DNA of 64,000 nucleotides, taken from an uncultured Clostridia bacterium. Lineage in GTDB: Bacteria > Bacillota > Clostridia > TANB77 > CAG-508. Position numbers and translations under genes: made by a program. Below are positions 43,124-51,947 of the stretch, piece by piece (within the stretch, counting starts at the first letter, position 1; the number at the start of each line of letters is the position of its first letter). Under the pieces are notes generated by a model. The model saw only the letters and a program-made list of their open reading frames with translations. It searched no databases and had not been told where the DNA came from. The stretch lies in the NCBI GenBank assembly GCA_948468225.1, contig CAOKHH010000001.1:176044-240043 (forward strand). Reading direction: 5' to 3'.

Positions 43124-44236
43124 CTACAAAGACCCTTGTGAACGACGACCTTGTCGTTCGCGGCTTTTCTTGATATTTGCAAAGATTAGTATAAGAGTGC
43201 TAAATCCAAAAACAAAATATAGTATTAAATTTTTAAATATATTGTAGTGTACTGTTCGAACTATTGATATATTTTGAGGAACTAGAGCTAAGCCTAAAAT
43301 TAGTGTAGCAAAACAATAAGACATAGCCTTGGAATCTTTAACATTCGTAATGTTTTTGAATATATCTAATATTAAAAATAGAGTTATAGTTAAGTATGAA
43401 AGACAAGACATTATAAATAAGAGTATAAATATTGCATCAATTCTTTGAAAAAATCTACCAAATTCTAATGTTCTTGTTAGCAAATATATTGAATTAGATT
43501 CATCTGTAACAGCAATATAAGAAAATACTAAAGTTAAGCAAAGAACACTTAAAAGTAAGTATAAACTAGAGATTATAATGGATATCATAGATATTTTTTT
43601 AAATTGCTTAGTATTTTTTAAATATGGCATAATGAAAAATAAATATGCAAGACCACTATAAGAGAAAATATTAGTAAGTCCACTAATAAAAGTTGTATCA
43701 ACTCCATTGCCTAAGATTGGAAGCAATCTTGTAAATTCGAAGTTTTTAAAGCTAGAGATGCATATAACAAAAATACTAAAAATAACTATTGGCAATATAA
43801 ATAAATTTGTTTTTGCAATAGCTTTGAGACCAAATTTGTTTCCTAATATAGTTCCAATTATAAAAAATAGCATAATGAAAGTTAAAGGGGAATTTGAGTA
43901 GTATATTATTTTTAATGTTTCTGAGAAGTCTCTTAAAACTATTGTGGCTATTAAAATAAATACTAATATATAGCAAATACTAAAAATATTTTTAAAAAAA
44001 TTTCCACCCAAATATTTAGAGATGTCTAAAATATTATAACCTTCAAAATTTTTAAATAATTTAACAATTAGCATGGTAAAAAATATTGCTATTATACTAA
44101 TAAAAATTACATTTATCCAAGCGCTGTTGCCACATTTCGCAATTATATTTTTAGGAAGATTTAAAATTATTTTATTAGTAATAACAATAAGAACAAATGA
44201 AATTGCTTCAAATAATCCTAATTTTGTAGTATCCAT
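43124..44236 (-). CDS. gerKB: Spore germination receptor subunit B (GerKB-type, APC-like)
   Basis: 370 residues with ten predicted helices, an amino-acid-permease-like membrane protein of the GerAB family that probably binds the germinant. Features are TKLGLFEAISFVLIVITNKI at the start and GYNILDISKYLGGNFFKNI. ATG 44236 after TAGGAGGTTTTAT. The last 14 residues (KSRERQGRRSQGSL) are encoded by a GC-rich palindrome at 43140-43163 of the dispersed family, which seems to have replaced the original C-terminus. It lies between the genes for subunits A and C. Confidence 0.92.
   Translation of the reverse strand: MDTTKLGLFEAISFVLIVITNKIILNLPKNIIAKCGNSAWINVIFISIIAIFFTMLIVKLFKNFEGYNILDISKYLGGNFFKNIFSICYILVFILIATIVLRDFSETLKIIYYSNSPLTFIMLFFIIGTILGNKFGLKAIAKTNLFILPIVIFSIFVICISSFKNFEFTRLLPILGNGVDTTFISGLTNIFSYSGLAYLFFIMPYLKNTKQFKKISMISIIISSLYLLLSVLCLTLVFSYIAVTDESNSIYLLTRTLEFGRFFQRIDAIFILLFIMSCLSYLTITLFLILDIFKNITNVKDSKAMSYCFATLILGLALVPQNISIVRTVHYNIFKNLILYFVFGFSTLILIFANIKKSRERQGRRSQGSL
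43140..43163. repeat. Palindrome forming the C-terminus of gerKB
   Basis: GAACGACGACCTTGTCGTTC, the GAACGAC type of the dispersed repeat, read in frame on the minus strand as ERQGRRS. Confidence 0.7.
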
Positions 44237-44246
44237 ATAAAACCTC

Positions 44247-45950
44247 CTATTTCATCTTTTTAGGGAACTGCCATTTTCTACTTATATTTCCTTGAGAAAA
44301 GATTTTTTTTGTATCTAAAAATTTAGGCCTTTTTTCTCTTAACCAAATAGGAGAATTAAAATATGAACTTGTAGTTCTACTATTTATTTTGGTAAGGAAA
44401 GGTACTATATAAGGTGCTCCGAAAGATGTAAGATTAGAAAGAGAAAGTAGTAAAGCAAAAATGCCTAAGCCAATTCCCAAAAATCCACCCAAATAACCTA
44501 AAATAGTATATACAAATCGTAATATTCTAAAAGTAAAGTTTAAAGATAAATCTGGTATTGCAAATGAACAAAGGGCAGTTAGAGCAACTATAATTATTAA
44601 AATTGGACTTACAATATTTGCTTTTACAGCTGCATCTCCTAATATCAATGCTCCAACTATACCAATAGTTTGACCAATTGGAGATGGTACCCTTAATCCA
44701 GCTTCACGAATAAGTTCAAAAGATATTTCCATAAATAATAATTCAAATATAATAGGAAATGGAACAGATTCCCTAGAAGCAGCAATTGCAAATAATAATT
44801 CTGTTGGTATCAGCTCTTGATGATAGTTGGTAATTGCAATGTAAAAGCCTGGCAATAATAGTGCAAAAAATGTTGCAAGTAATCTAACAGCTTTAGCTAA
44901 ATTAGAAAATTGATATTTTAAATTTATATCTTCAGGAGACGATAAGAAATCATTAAGAACACCAGGCATAATTAAAACATAAGGTGAGCCATTGACTATA
45001 ACTATAACTCTACCATCTAGGAGTGAATATACTGCCTTATCTGGTCTTTCTGTTGCAATAATTTGAGGAAATAGATTGCTACTATCATCTTGGATTAACT
45101 GTTCTAATTGACCAGAAGAAACTAAAGCATCTATATCTAAATTGTTTATTCTATACTGTACTTCTGAAACTAAATCTGCATTTGCAATATTATTCATATA
45201 ACATATTGCAACGTTGGTTTTACTTATTTTTCCAACTACACAATTTTCTATAATAAGTTCTTCATTATTTATTAGTCTTCTAAGTATTGAAGTATTTGTC
45301 CTTAAAGTTTCAACAAAGGCTTCTTGAGATCCTCTTACTATAACTTCATTTTGAGGAGTTGATATGCTTCTTTGTTTGAATCCTTTAACATCAACACTAT
45401 AAGCAACTGATAAGCTATCTATAAAAACTATACAATTTCCTATATTTATATCTGAAGTAACCTTAGAAAAATCTTCTATAATGCTTACTTTATTTTGTGG
45501 TAAAAGACAATCTGAAATATGATTTTCTAAATTAAAATTTTCACTATTTTCATTGATTTTAACCTTACAAATATTATTTTTTCTATGTGTATTTGTTTTG
45601 TTTCTTAACATCAAAGGTTTTAAAATAAAGTGATTTATGCTATTTGCATCAGCCATACCATCTATATAAATTAAAAATGCTTTAAAACGTTTATCTACAG
45701 CCATAACATAAAATTCCCTAATATCAATATCACTATTTATAAGGGAATTATATCTAGCCTTAATATAATTTAAGTTGTCATCAAGTGATGAACTAATTTT
45801 TTTTGAAGTAGGATCTAACACATCTTCTAAATATGGATTATCGGCATTAGAATCTTCATCTGAGGAATAATCTGGCAATGTAAATTCATATTTTGAGGAT
45901 GGTTTATATAAGAAGAAGTCAGAAAATTTATTTAAAAATTTATTACTCAA
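44247..45950 (-). CDS. gerKA: Spore germination receptor subunit A (GerKA-type)
   Basis: 567 residues when started at TTG 45950, which has AAAAGGAGATAAATCTAA in front. The frame stays open 42 codons further upstream to an ATG at 46076 that lacks a site, so the start is uncertain. A long hydrophilic N-terminal domain (FLIYIDGMADANSINHFILKP) comes first. Then come the family motifs RGSQEAFVETLRTNTSILRRL, YLLDGRVIVIVNGSPYVL-like text and PFPIIFELLFMEISFELIREAG, with four to six C-terminal helices. It is the large cytoplasmic and membrane subunit of the germinant receptor. spoIVA is divergent. Confidence 0.92.
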   Translation of the reverse strand: MSNKFLNKFSDFFLYKPSSKYEFTLPDYSSDEDSNADNPYLEDVLDPTSKKISSSLDDNLNYIKARYNSLINSDIDIREFYVMAVDKRFKAFLIYIDGMADANSINHFILKPLMLRNKTNTHRKNNICKVKINENSENFNLENHISDCLLPQNKVSIIEDFSKVTSDINIGNCIVFIDSLSVAYSVDVKGFKQRSISTPQNEVIVRGSQEAFVETLRTNTSILRRLINNEELIIENCVVGKISKTNVAICYMNNIANADLVSEVQYRINNLDIDALVSSGQLEQLIQDDSSNLFPQIIATERPDKAVYSLLDGRVIVIVNGSPYVLIMPGVLNDFLSSPEDINLKYQFSNLAKAVRLLATFFALLLPGFYIAITNYHQELIPTELLFAIAASRESVPFPIIFELLFMEISFELIREAGLRVPSPIGQTIGIVGALILGDAAVKANIVSPILIIIVALTALCSFAIPDLSLNFTFRILRFVYTILGYLGGFLGIGLGIFALLLSLSNLTSFGAPYIVPFLTKINSRTTSSYFNSPIWLREKRPKFLDTKKIFSQGNISRKWQFPKKMK

Positions 45951-46108
45951 ATTAGATTTATCTCCTTTTATGGTTTTATCAAATATATATTTTCCAAAAA
46001 ATATGGAAAATATACTAAAAAAAGGAATATTGATTAGCATAAGTAAATATAAATGTATTAAAGTTGTGTAGTACAAACATTTTAAATTTTTTAGGAGGTA
46101 AATTTTTT

Positions 46109-47587
46109 ATGGAGAATTTGGAAATATATGAAGATATCGCAACAAGAACAGATGGAGATATATATGTAGGAGTAGTAGGACCAGTTAGAACTGGTAAATC
46201 AACATTTATAAAAAACTTCATGGATTTAATGGTTATACCAAATATAGAGAATTCATATAAAAAAGAACGTGCAAAAGATGAATTACCACAAAGTGCTGCA
46301 GGAAGAACAATTATGACAACAGAGCCAAAATTTGTACCAAATGAGGCAATTGAAATAACTATAGGAGATAACTTAAAACTAAAAACTCGTTTAGTTGATT
46401 GTGTTGGTTATCTTGTAAATAATGCGTTAGGATATATGGAAGATGAGGCACCAAGAATGGTAAAAACGCCATGGTCAGGGGAAGAAATACCATTTGAAAC
46501 AGCAGCTGAAATTGGAACAAGAAAAGTTATTCAAGAACATTCAACAATAGGAATATTAGTTACGACAGATGGCTCTATAACAGAAATTCCAAGAGAAGAC
46601 TATGTGGAAGCAGAAGAGAGAGTGGTAAGAGAGTTAAAAGAATTAAATAAGCCATTTGTAATCGTATTAAATACAGATAATCCATATTCAGATAATGCGA
46701 GACAACTAGCAAAAGAGTTAGAAGATAAATATAGTACTCCTGTAATTCCAACTAATTGTGTTAATTTAGGAGAAGAAGATATAAATAACATATTTGGAAG
46801 AATTTTATACGAATTCCCAATAGAGAGAGTAAATATCAATTTGCCAAGATGGGTAGAAAGTCTAGATTATGAAAATCCTCTAAAAGTAGAATTATATAAA
46901 GAAATAAAAGAATCTTTTAAGGGAATACAATTATTAAGAGAAGTAAATAATGGAATAAGTGGAATACAAAAAACTGAAATAATTCAAAAAACAACAGTAG
47001 AATCAATAAATTTAGGAAATGGTTCTATAACAGTTGATATCAGCATGAAAGAAGAGTTATTCTATAAAGTACTAACAGAAATATCTGGTGTTGAAGTGCA
47101 AAATGAAGGAGATTTATTTGTGACAATAACAGAAATGGCAAAAGTAAAAAAGGAATATGATAAAATTGCTTGTGCACTAGATGAGGTAAAAAGAAAGGGA
47201 TATGGTATAGTAACACCTTCAATGGATGAGCTTATATTAGATGAACCAGAAATGGTAAAACAAGGTTCAAGATATGGTGTTAAGTTAAAAGCAAAAGCGC
47301 CTTCAATACATATGATAAGAGCAGAAATAGAAACAGAAGTATCTCCAATCGTAGGAAGCGAAAAGCAATCAGAAGAATTAGTAAATTCCCTATTATCAGA
47401 TTTTTCAAATGACCCATTAAAAATATGGGAATCAAATATATTTGGAAAAAGTTTACATGAATTAGTAAATGAAGGATTGCAAAATAAATTATATAAGATG
47501 CCAGAGGATGCTCAAGAGAAATTACAAGAAACACTAGAAAGAATAATAAATGAGGGAAGCGGAGGGCTAATCTGCATAATATTATAA
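46109..47587 (+). CDS. spoIVA: Stage IV sporulation protein A
   Basis: SpoIVA is the ATPase that polymerises on the outer forespore membrane and forms the base of the spore coat. 492 residues, the normal size. Walker A is GPVRTGKSTFIKNFM near the N-terminus. Further features are RTIMTTEPKFVPNEA, LVDCVGYLVNNALGYMEDEAPRMV and VLNTDNPYSDNA. The C-terminal membrane-association region ends in GSGGLICIIL, as in the family. I start at ATG 46109 after TTAGGAGGTAAATT. The gene is strong evidence for an endospore former. It is followed by a clean terminator. Confidence 0.97.
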   Translation: MENLEIYEDIATRTDGDIYVGVVGPVRTGKSTFIKNFMDLMVIPNIENSYKKERAKDELPQSAAGRTIMTTEPKFVPNEAIEITIGDNLKLKTRLVDCVGYLVNNALGYMEDEAPRMVKTPWSGEEIPFETAAEIGTRKVIQEHSTIGILVTTDGSITEIPREDYVEAEERVVRELKELNKPFVIVLNTDNPYSDNARQLAKELEDKYSTPVIPTNCVNLGEEDINNIFGRILYEFPIERVNINLPRWVESLDYENPLKVELYKEIKESFKGIQLLREVNNGISGIQKTEIIQKTTVESINLGNGSITVDISMKEELFYKVLTEISGVEVQNEGDLFVTITEMAKVKKEYDKIACALDEVKRKGYGIVTPSMDELILDEPEMVKQGSRYGVKLKAKAPSIHMIRAEIETEVSPIVGSEKQSEELVNSLLSDFSNDPLKIWESNIFGKSLHELVNEGLQNKLYKMPEDAQEKLQETLERIINEGSGGLICIIL

Positions 47588-47593
47588 AAAGTA

Positions 47594-47625
47594 AAGTGGG
47601 ATATTAAATATCCCACTTCATTTTT
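47594..47625. terminator. Bidirectional terminator after spoIVA
   Basis: AAGTGGGATATT with AATATCCCACTT, followed by CATTTTT. It lies between convergent genes. Confidence 0.85.
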
Positions 47626-47851
47626 CTATCAACTTATCTAAACTAACTCCAAGAGCGACAGAGATTTTGTAAAAGGTTTCAACAGAGAAGTTGTAGGCTG
47701 TTTTTTCGCTTTCTATTTGTCTTATAAAGTCATGTGATAGGCCCACTAGTTCAGCTAGTTCTGCTGAGGTCATTTGTTTTTGACGTCTATACTTTTTTAT
47801 ATTTTTTCTAATAGTATCATAAATGTGTTTATCAAATTTTAATTTTTCCAT
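47618..47851 (-). CDS. XRE-family helix-turn-helix regulator
   Basis: 77 residues from ATG 47851 after GGGAGGTGTTTATAGT. HTH_3 fold: IRKNIKKYRRQKQMTSAELAE, then VGLSHDFIRQIESEKTAYNF as the recognition part, and FYKISVALGVSLDKLIE. It is typical of small autoregulated repressors in Firmicutes. It faces away from the membrane protein gene at 47995 and may control it or itself. No operator palindrome stands out in the 140-base gap. Confidence 0.85.
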   Translation of the reverse strand: MEKLKFDKHIYDTIRKNIKKYRRQKQMTSAELAELVGLSHDFIRQIESEKTAYNFSVETFYKISVALGVSLDKLIEK

Positions 47852-47994
47852 ACTATAAACACCTCCCAAAAAGTATTGTAGTGTAGTAGCTAACAAAAGT
47901 ATGTTAGGTAATACATAACATTTTTATTCAAAAGTATTGATTTAAACAATGTTGTATGGTATCATTTTTTTATAATAAAGAAAGGGGTAAAAAA

Positions 47995-49020
47995 ATGAAC
48001 AAAAAATTTATATGGATAGGAATTGGTGCATTAGCTATTATTATAGTTATTGTAGGAGTTGTAGTTTTTAATGGTAATGCAAAAGGACCAGATAGTATAA
48101 TAAAGCAATATTGCGACATTTTAAAAAATGGTAATTATGGAGATATAATCGATATTGCATATTTTCCAGAGAGCGAACTTATAACAAAAGAAAAGTTAGA
48201 AGAAAAGAAAAAACAGTATTTTGAGGAAATGAGAAATAGTAATAGTACTAATGTAACAAAATATGAATATTCTAAAACAAATGAAGACGACGAGAAGATT
48301 AGTTATAAAGTAGTTTTAAATGGTACAGATGTAAAAAATGTAGATTTATTGAAATCAGAAAATAAGTTACTTATAGAAGATTTATACGAGGAAAGAAGTT
48401 TAAAAGTTAAGGTAGATTCTAAAGTTTATGTTGATGGTGTGGAACTAACCAATGTAACACCTGTAGATGACCATTATGATGTTTATAATTTCATTGCTTT
48501 AAAAGGTGTAGATTACAATGTTAAAATAACACATATATATTTAAATGATATAGATACGGATTTGAATTTTAAAATTGATAATGAATATTATTATATATTT
48601 GATACTTATTGGAAACCTGAAATGAAGGAAAAATTTTATGAAGATATAGAAGAAGTTTTCAGAGCTATAATTAGATATTATCAACAAGGTGGAGATTTAA
48701 ACGATTTAAATAGATATTTTGTTAATGATAATGCAAGTGAATTTATTACAGATATGAAAGATAATTTTTATTCTTCTGAAAATGCAAAATATGTAGATAA
48801 TTATAATTTTTATATGCCTTTTTATCATTCAGAAGTAGTTCAAGGAAAACCAGCTAGTATATTAATGGAATATCCACAGCTAGAAGGAAGTGGAAAGGGC
48901 AGTATATCCTTTAAAGATAAAGAATACAATTGGGAGGATGGCCGTTTAGCATTAGAGTTTGATAACATAGTATTTCTTTTAGTTGATGGTAAATTTAAAA
49001 TATCAAGTTGGGAAGCTTAA
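47995..49020 (+). CDS. Membrane-anchored extracytoplasmic protein of unknown function
   Basis: 341 residues from ATG 47995 after AAAGGGGTAAAAAA. One N-terminal helix (FIWIGIGALAIIIVIVGVVVF) is followed by an acidic extracellular part. The region at about 30-90 (PDSIIKQYCDILKNGNYGDII) is like the NTF2/DUF4878-type domains of surface lipoproteins. The region at about 130-200 contains YVDGVELTNVTP and IYLNDIDTDLNF, a TcaA-like beta domain, by weak resemblance. There is no cysteine lipobox. It lies 19 bases before the next membrane protein gene and is probably in one operon with it. Confidence 0.6.
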   Translation: MNKKFIWIGIGALAIIIVIVGVVVFNGNAKGPDSIIKQYCDILKNGNYGDIIDIAYFPESELITKEKLEEKKKQYFEEMRNSNSTNVTKYEYSKTNEDDEKISYKVVLNGTDVKNVDLLKSENKLLIEDLYEERSLKVKVDSKVYVDGVELTNVTPVDDHYDVYNFIALKGVDYNVKITHIYLNDIDTDLNFKIDNEYYYIFDTYWKPEMKEKFYEDIEEVFRAIIRYYQQGGDLNDLNRYFVNDNASEFITDMKDNFYSSENAKYVDNYNFYMPFYHSEVVQGKPASILMEYPQLEGSGKGSISFKDKEYNWEDGRLALEFDNIVFLLVDGKFKISSWEA

Positions 49021-49039
49021 AAGTAAGGAGGAATTTTAA

Positions 49040-49763
49040 ATGGGATTAATAGGAAAAGTAAAAATGTGGGGCATTATAGGTTTTGTTTTATTGCTTGCAT
49101 TTTGCTTAATTGGTGCATATCAACCTATATTTTACATACCTTTTTTTGGAGTAATTATTCTAATATTATTTGTAAATCGGAACTTTTGAAAAAATGTTAA
49201 TAAAAAATAAAGTAAAAAAAGAATATGGAAAAGTTATGTTTGCAGAGAAAATAAAGTTATCAAAAACTCATAATAATATAGATTTAGAAGAGATTAATGC
49301 AAAGGATTTTGATAAAAATTTATTAAACTATAAAAAACATTTTTTATGTATTACAAAAAGTTACATTGTATTTTTGGCAAGTGCCCCTAAAGTAAAGAAC
49401 GACAATAATATTCAAAAAGATTATAAAAAGGATTATAAAATAGAAAACATTGGCGATGTTGAAATATTTTATGATGTACGAACATTTACAACTACACAGA
49501 TTGAAACAAAAACTAGCTATAGAAAAATTACAGATCAATATGGGTATTCTCACACAGAAGAAATTAAAGAGGATGTGCCAGTTGAAAGAACAAACACTGC
49601 TTATAATATATTATATGGAATTATTTATTTTAAAAATACATTAGTAAAACAAGTATGTTTTGACTTTTCACAAACTAACAAGAATTATTATTTAGCTCAA
49701 AAAGTAATAAAAATATGCACAAAATTGAACATTCCTACTAAATTACTAGAGGCAAAGGAGTAA
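49040..49763 (+). CDS. Membrane protein of unknown function, read through a +1 shift at CGG
   Basis: The joined product is 240 residues. ATG at 49040 after AAGGAGGAATTTTAA. Two N-terminal helices (IIGFVLLLAFCLIGAYQPIF and FFGVIILILFVN) lie directly before the shift. Frame 0 then reads CGG AAC TTT TGA. Skipping C49178 reads NGTFEKMLIKNKVKKEYGK and opens 195 more codons of a hydrophilic beta-rich domain. The second part alone has no ribosome binding site and no membrane anchor, so one joined gene is the better model. It is followed 6 bases later by another unknown gene. I recognise no family. Confidence 0.75.
49178..49180 (+). other. CGG +1 frameshift site in the unknown membrane protein gene
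   Basis: Codon 47 is CGG. Dropping its C gives GGA ACT TTT GAA. Frame 0 stops after two more codons. Confidence 0.78.
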
Positions 49764-49769
49764 AGAGAT

Positions 49770-50945
49770 ATGAATAAATTTGAATTTTTTAAAACCTTTG
49801 ACGACAAAGACGAGTCAAGAAAGAAAATGAAATTAGCATTAGTGGACTTTAAGATGTTAATAAACGATAATGACTATGAATATAGTTACGAGGAAGATAA
49901 AGAAGTGGAGAATTTCTTAAAATATAAATTTTTAGGAAAATACGACTGCGATAAAATATTTGGCGAGATGTTTGACTATGGAAATACAGATACAATGAAT
50001 TCTTTTTGGACAATTTTTAAACAATATATAAAGCTAGCAAAATCTAATGAATTTGATCTTGAAAATGGAGAAATAAAAAGTGAATATATCGAAATGTACA
50101 AACAACAATATAATTTTGAGTTAACAAATGAACAATTATGGATAGCACATATACTTAATTTATTAGAAAAAAAGAATATTACTTTTAATGAAGATATAAA
50201 AGAATTTGCCGAAGCTACACACAGAATAGGTAATTTTATGAAAGTACCAACTTTATTCAATAAAAATAGATATGCCAATACTTTAGATTATTTTGATATA
50301 ACATTACTTTGTATTTACAAATGGTTTGAAACGTCTTCAGATTTTTGGCTTGAAATACTACTAAATAATGATACAAATGCTATAGAAAATGCAAAAAATT
50401 GGTTTTCAAGATGTTATACAAGTTGGAAAATTTTTGTGATAGTAGAAAACTTAAATTGCTTTGTTGATGAAAATTTAAAACCACTTGAACTTTTTAAAAA
50501 TCACTTTAACAATTTTGAAAACTTGATAATGAATAGAGAAAAACTTAACAATTATTATGAAAAAGCAAAATTATTAAATCCACAAAATGTTGAAGATTTA
50601 CTAGAAGGGGTAAGAAATATAAACGATAAAATCTTAAGTAGGGGGCAAGAAATGATAGAATATGAGTTAAAGAATTCAAATGAGGTACAAAGGGAATTTG
50701 ATAAACTAATAGTTACTAACAAAACAAATATTGAATTTCCAATTGTTGCAGATGTTATGAATTGGGATAAGTTTTATGAACTGGCAACTTCCGATGAGGG
50801 AATGACAGTAAAAGAAAGCTTTTTTGATATTGATTTGCTAGATAAAGATACATACGAAGAATTAAAACTTACAGGTATAAATATGTCATTTTTTAGAATA
50901 AGCCCAATGTATATAACAGAAAAAATATTAGAATGGAAAGTGTAA
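49770..50945 (+). CDS. Conserved-looking cytoplasmic protein of unknown function
   Basis: 391 residues, ATG after AAAGGAGTAAAGAGAT. It is soluble, acidic and largely helical, with many Trp and Phe residues (MNSFWTIFKQYIKLA, DYFDITLLCIYKWFET, WFSRCYTSWKIFVIVEN). This resembles the DUF6994-type family of Firmicutes proteins with no known role, by weak recollection only. No catalytic motif can be named. It directly follows the membrane protein gene at 49040 and is probably in the same operon. It has no in-frame CGG. Confidence 0.65.
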   Translation: MNKFEFFKTFDDKDESRKKMKLALVDFKMLINDNDYEYSYEEDKEVENFLKYKFLGKYDCDKIFGEMFDYGNTDTMNSFWTIFKQYIKLAKSNEFDLENGEIKSEYIEMYKQQYNFELTNEQLWIAHILNLLEKKNITFNEDIKEFAEATHRIGNFMKVPTLFNKNRYANTLDYFDITLLCIYKWFETSSDFWLEILLNNDTNAIENAKNWFSRCYTSWKIFVIVENLNCFVDENLKPLELFKNHFNNFENLIMNREKLNNYYEKAKLLNPQNVEDLLEGVRNINDKILSRGQEMIEYELKNSNEVQREFDKLIVTNKTNIEFPIVADVMNWDKFYELATSDEGMTVKESFFDIDLLDKDTYEELKLTGINMSFFRISPMYITEKILEWKV

Positions 50946-50958
50946 TTAATTTAAGACC

Positions 50959-50988
50959 GTAGGGGCACGCCGTCCGGCATGCCCCTAC
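50959..50988. repeat. GTAGGGG palindrome, full length
   Basis: GTAGGGGCACGCCG with CGGCATGCCCCTAC. The arms are near perfect, and this is the most complete copy of the family. Confidence 0.8.
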
Positions 50989-51046
50989 ATTTTGCAATGT
51001 ATTAACGTCAAATAAATAAAATCTAATCAGTGCCCGTCTCTCTGTC

Positions 51047-51652
51047 TTATTTCATTTCTTTTTTACTTTGTATCAGTAATTTTATTGTTTCATATAAATA
51101 TGGTTTAAATTCGCTTATTGGAAGCGGTTGCTTGTATAAAATAGAATTAAAACAAGTTGAACTAACGAGTTCTATTATCATATATAGCGTAACTTCTGGA
51201 TTTTGTATATTTTCTTTTTGAGCACCTTTTAGAAATAATTGATAAACTCCATCTTCTTTGTTTTCTGTTTGTTCATATATTTTTAAAACTGTTTGGCTAT
51301 AAATTCCCCAGGATAAATTTTTAGATATAAATTTTAGTAGAGTAGGGGTTTTGGCTAATTCGTCAATTACATAGTTAACTATAAAGATAACTTGATCAGA
51401 TAAATCATAGATGTAACTTTTTCTTAATTCATTTAATGCATCATTAAAAAGTTTGTGAGATTTTTTTGCAATTAAGATGTCTCTAATTTCATATTTATCT
51501 TTAAAATAAAGATAAAATGTTCCCTTAGCTACGTTTGCATTATCAACAATTTCTTGAATAGAAGTGTCTTTTATTCCTTTTTCGGTAAATAGTTTAAATG
51601 CTGTATCTAGTAGTCTAAATTCTTTATTATTTTCATCATTTACATTTTTCAT
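51047..51652 (-). CDS. TetR-family transcriptional repressor
   Basis: 201 residues. The TetR DNA-binding domain spans residues about 10-55: LLDTAFKLFTEKGIKDTSIQEI and NVAKGTFYLYFKDKYEI. The ligand domain has the look of regulators of MMPL and YhgE exporters in Clostridia (LLKFISKNLSWGIYSQTV). ATG after CAGGAGAAATGAT. Palindromes of the type TGAC-N5-GTCA overlap its own promoter and that of the divergent transporter gene, so it probably represses both. The inducer is unknown. Confidence 0.9.
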   Translation of the reverse strand: MKNVNDENNKEFRLLDTAFKLFTEKGIKDTSIQEIVDNANVAKGTFYLYFKDKYEIRDILIAKKSHKLFNDALNELRKSYIYDLSDQVIFIVNYVIDELAKTPTLLKFISKNLSWGIYSQTVLKIYEQTENKEDGVYQLFLKGAQKENIQNPEVTLYMIIELVSSTCFNSILYKQPLPISEFKPYLYETIKLLIQSKKEMK

Positions 51653-51696
51653 ATCATTTCTCCTGTATTATATATATACAAATTATGACATATTTT

Positions 51697-51709
51697 AGAC
51701 GAATGGTCA
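51697..51709. promoter_or_regulatory. Operator C, over the tetR promoter
   Basis: AGAC-GAATG-GTCA, one mismatch from TGAC-N5-GTCA. It overlaps the minus-strand -35 (TTGACC at 51705-51710), which is followed after 17 bases by CATAAT. Confidence 0.65.
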
Positions 51710-51769
51710 ATAATTTTACACCATTTTTTAAATAATCAAGGTTTATATTAAAATTTATGATTATATGTT

Positions 51770-51790
51770 GTGACGACCAATGGTCGTCAC
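51770..51790. repeat. GACGACCAATGGTCGTC palindrome
   Basis: Perfect palindrome of the dispersed family, between the two divergent promoters. Confidence 0.7.
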
Positions 51791-51878
51791 ACAAAAAGAG
51801 AATAAAAATAAATTATACAGACGTGCAAGGTATACTACTATATACAAAATAAAGAAGAAAAAATTTCTTAGAACCTAT

Positions 51879-51891
51879 TGACTAATGGTCA
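51879..51891. promoter_or_regulatory. Operator A, over the transporter promoter
   Basis: TGAC-TAATG-GTCA overlaps TTGACT (51878-51883), the -35 of a promoter with a 17-base spacer and TATAAT at 51901-51906. Confidence 0.75.
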
Positions 51892-51914
51892 GTGGAGTTG
51901 TATAATACCATTTA

Positions 51915-51929
51915 ATGACCAACAGTCAT
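51915..51929. promoter_or_regulatory. Operator B, downstream of the transporter promoter
   Basis: ATGACCAACAGTCAT contains TGAC-N5-GTCA, placed 9 bases after the -10, where repressor would block initiation. Confidence 0.7.
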
Positions 51930-51947
51930 AAAAGAAAGGAGAAGATT

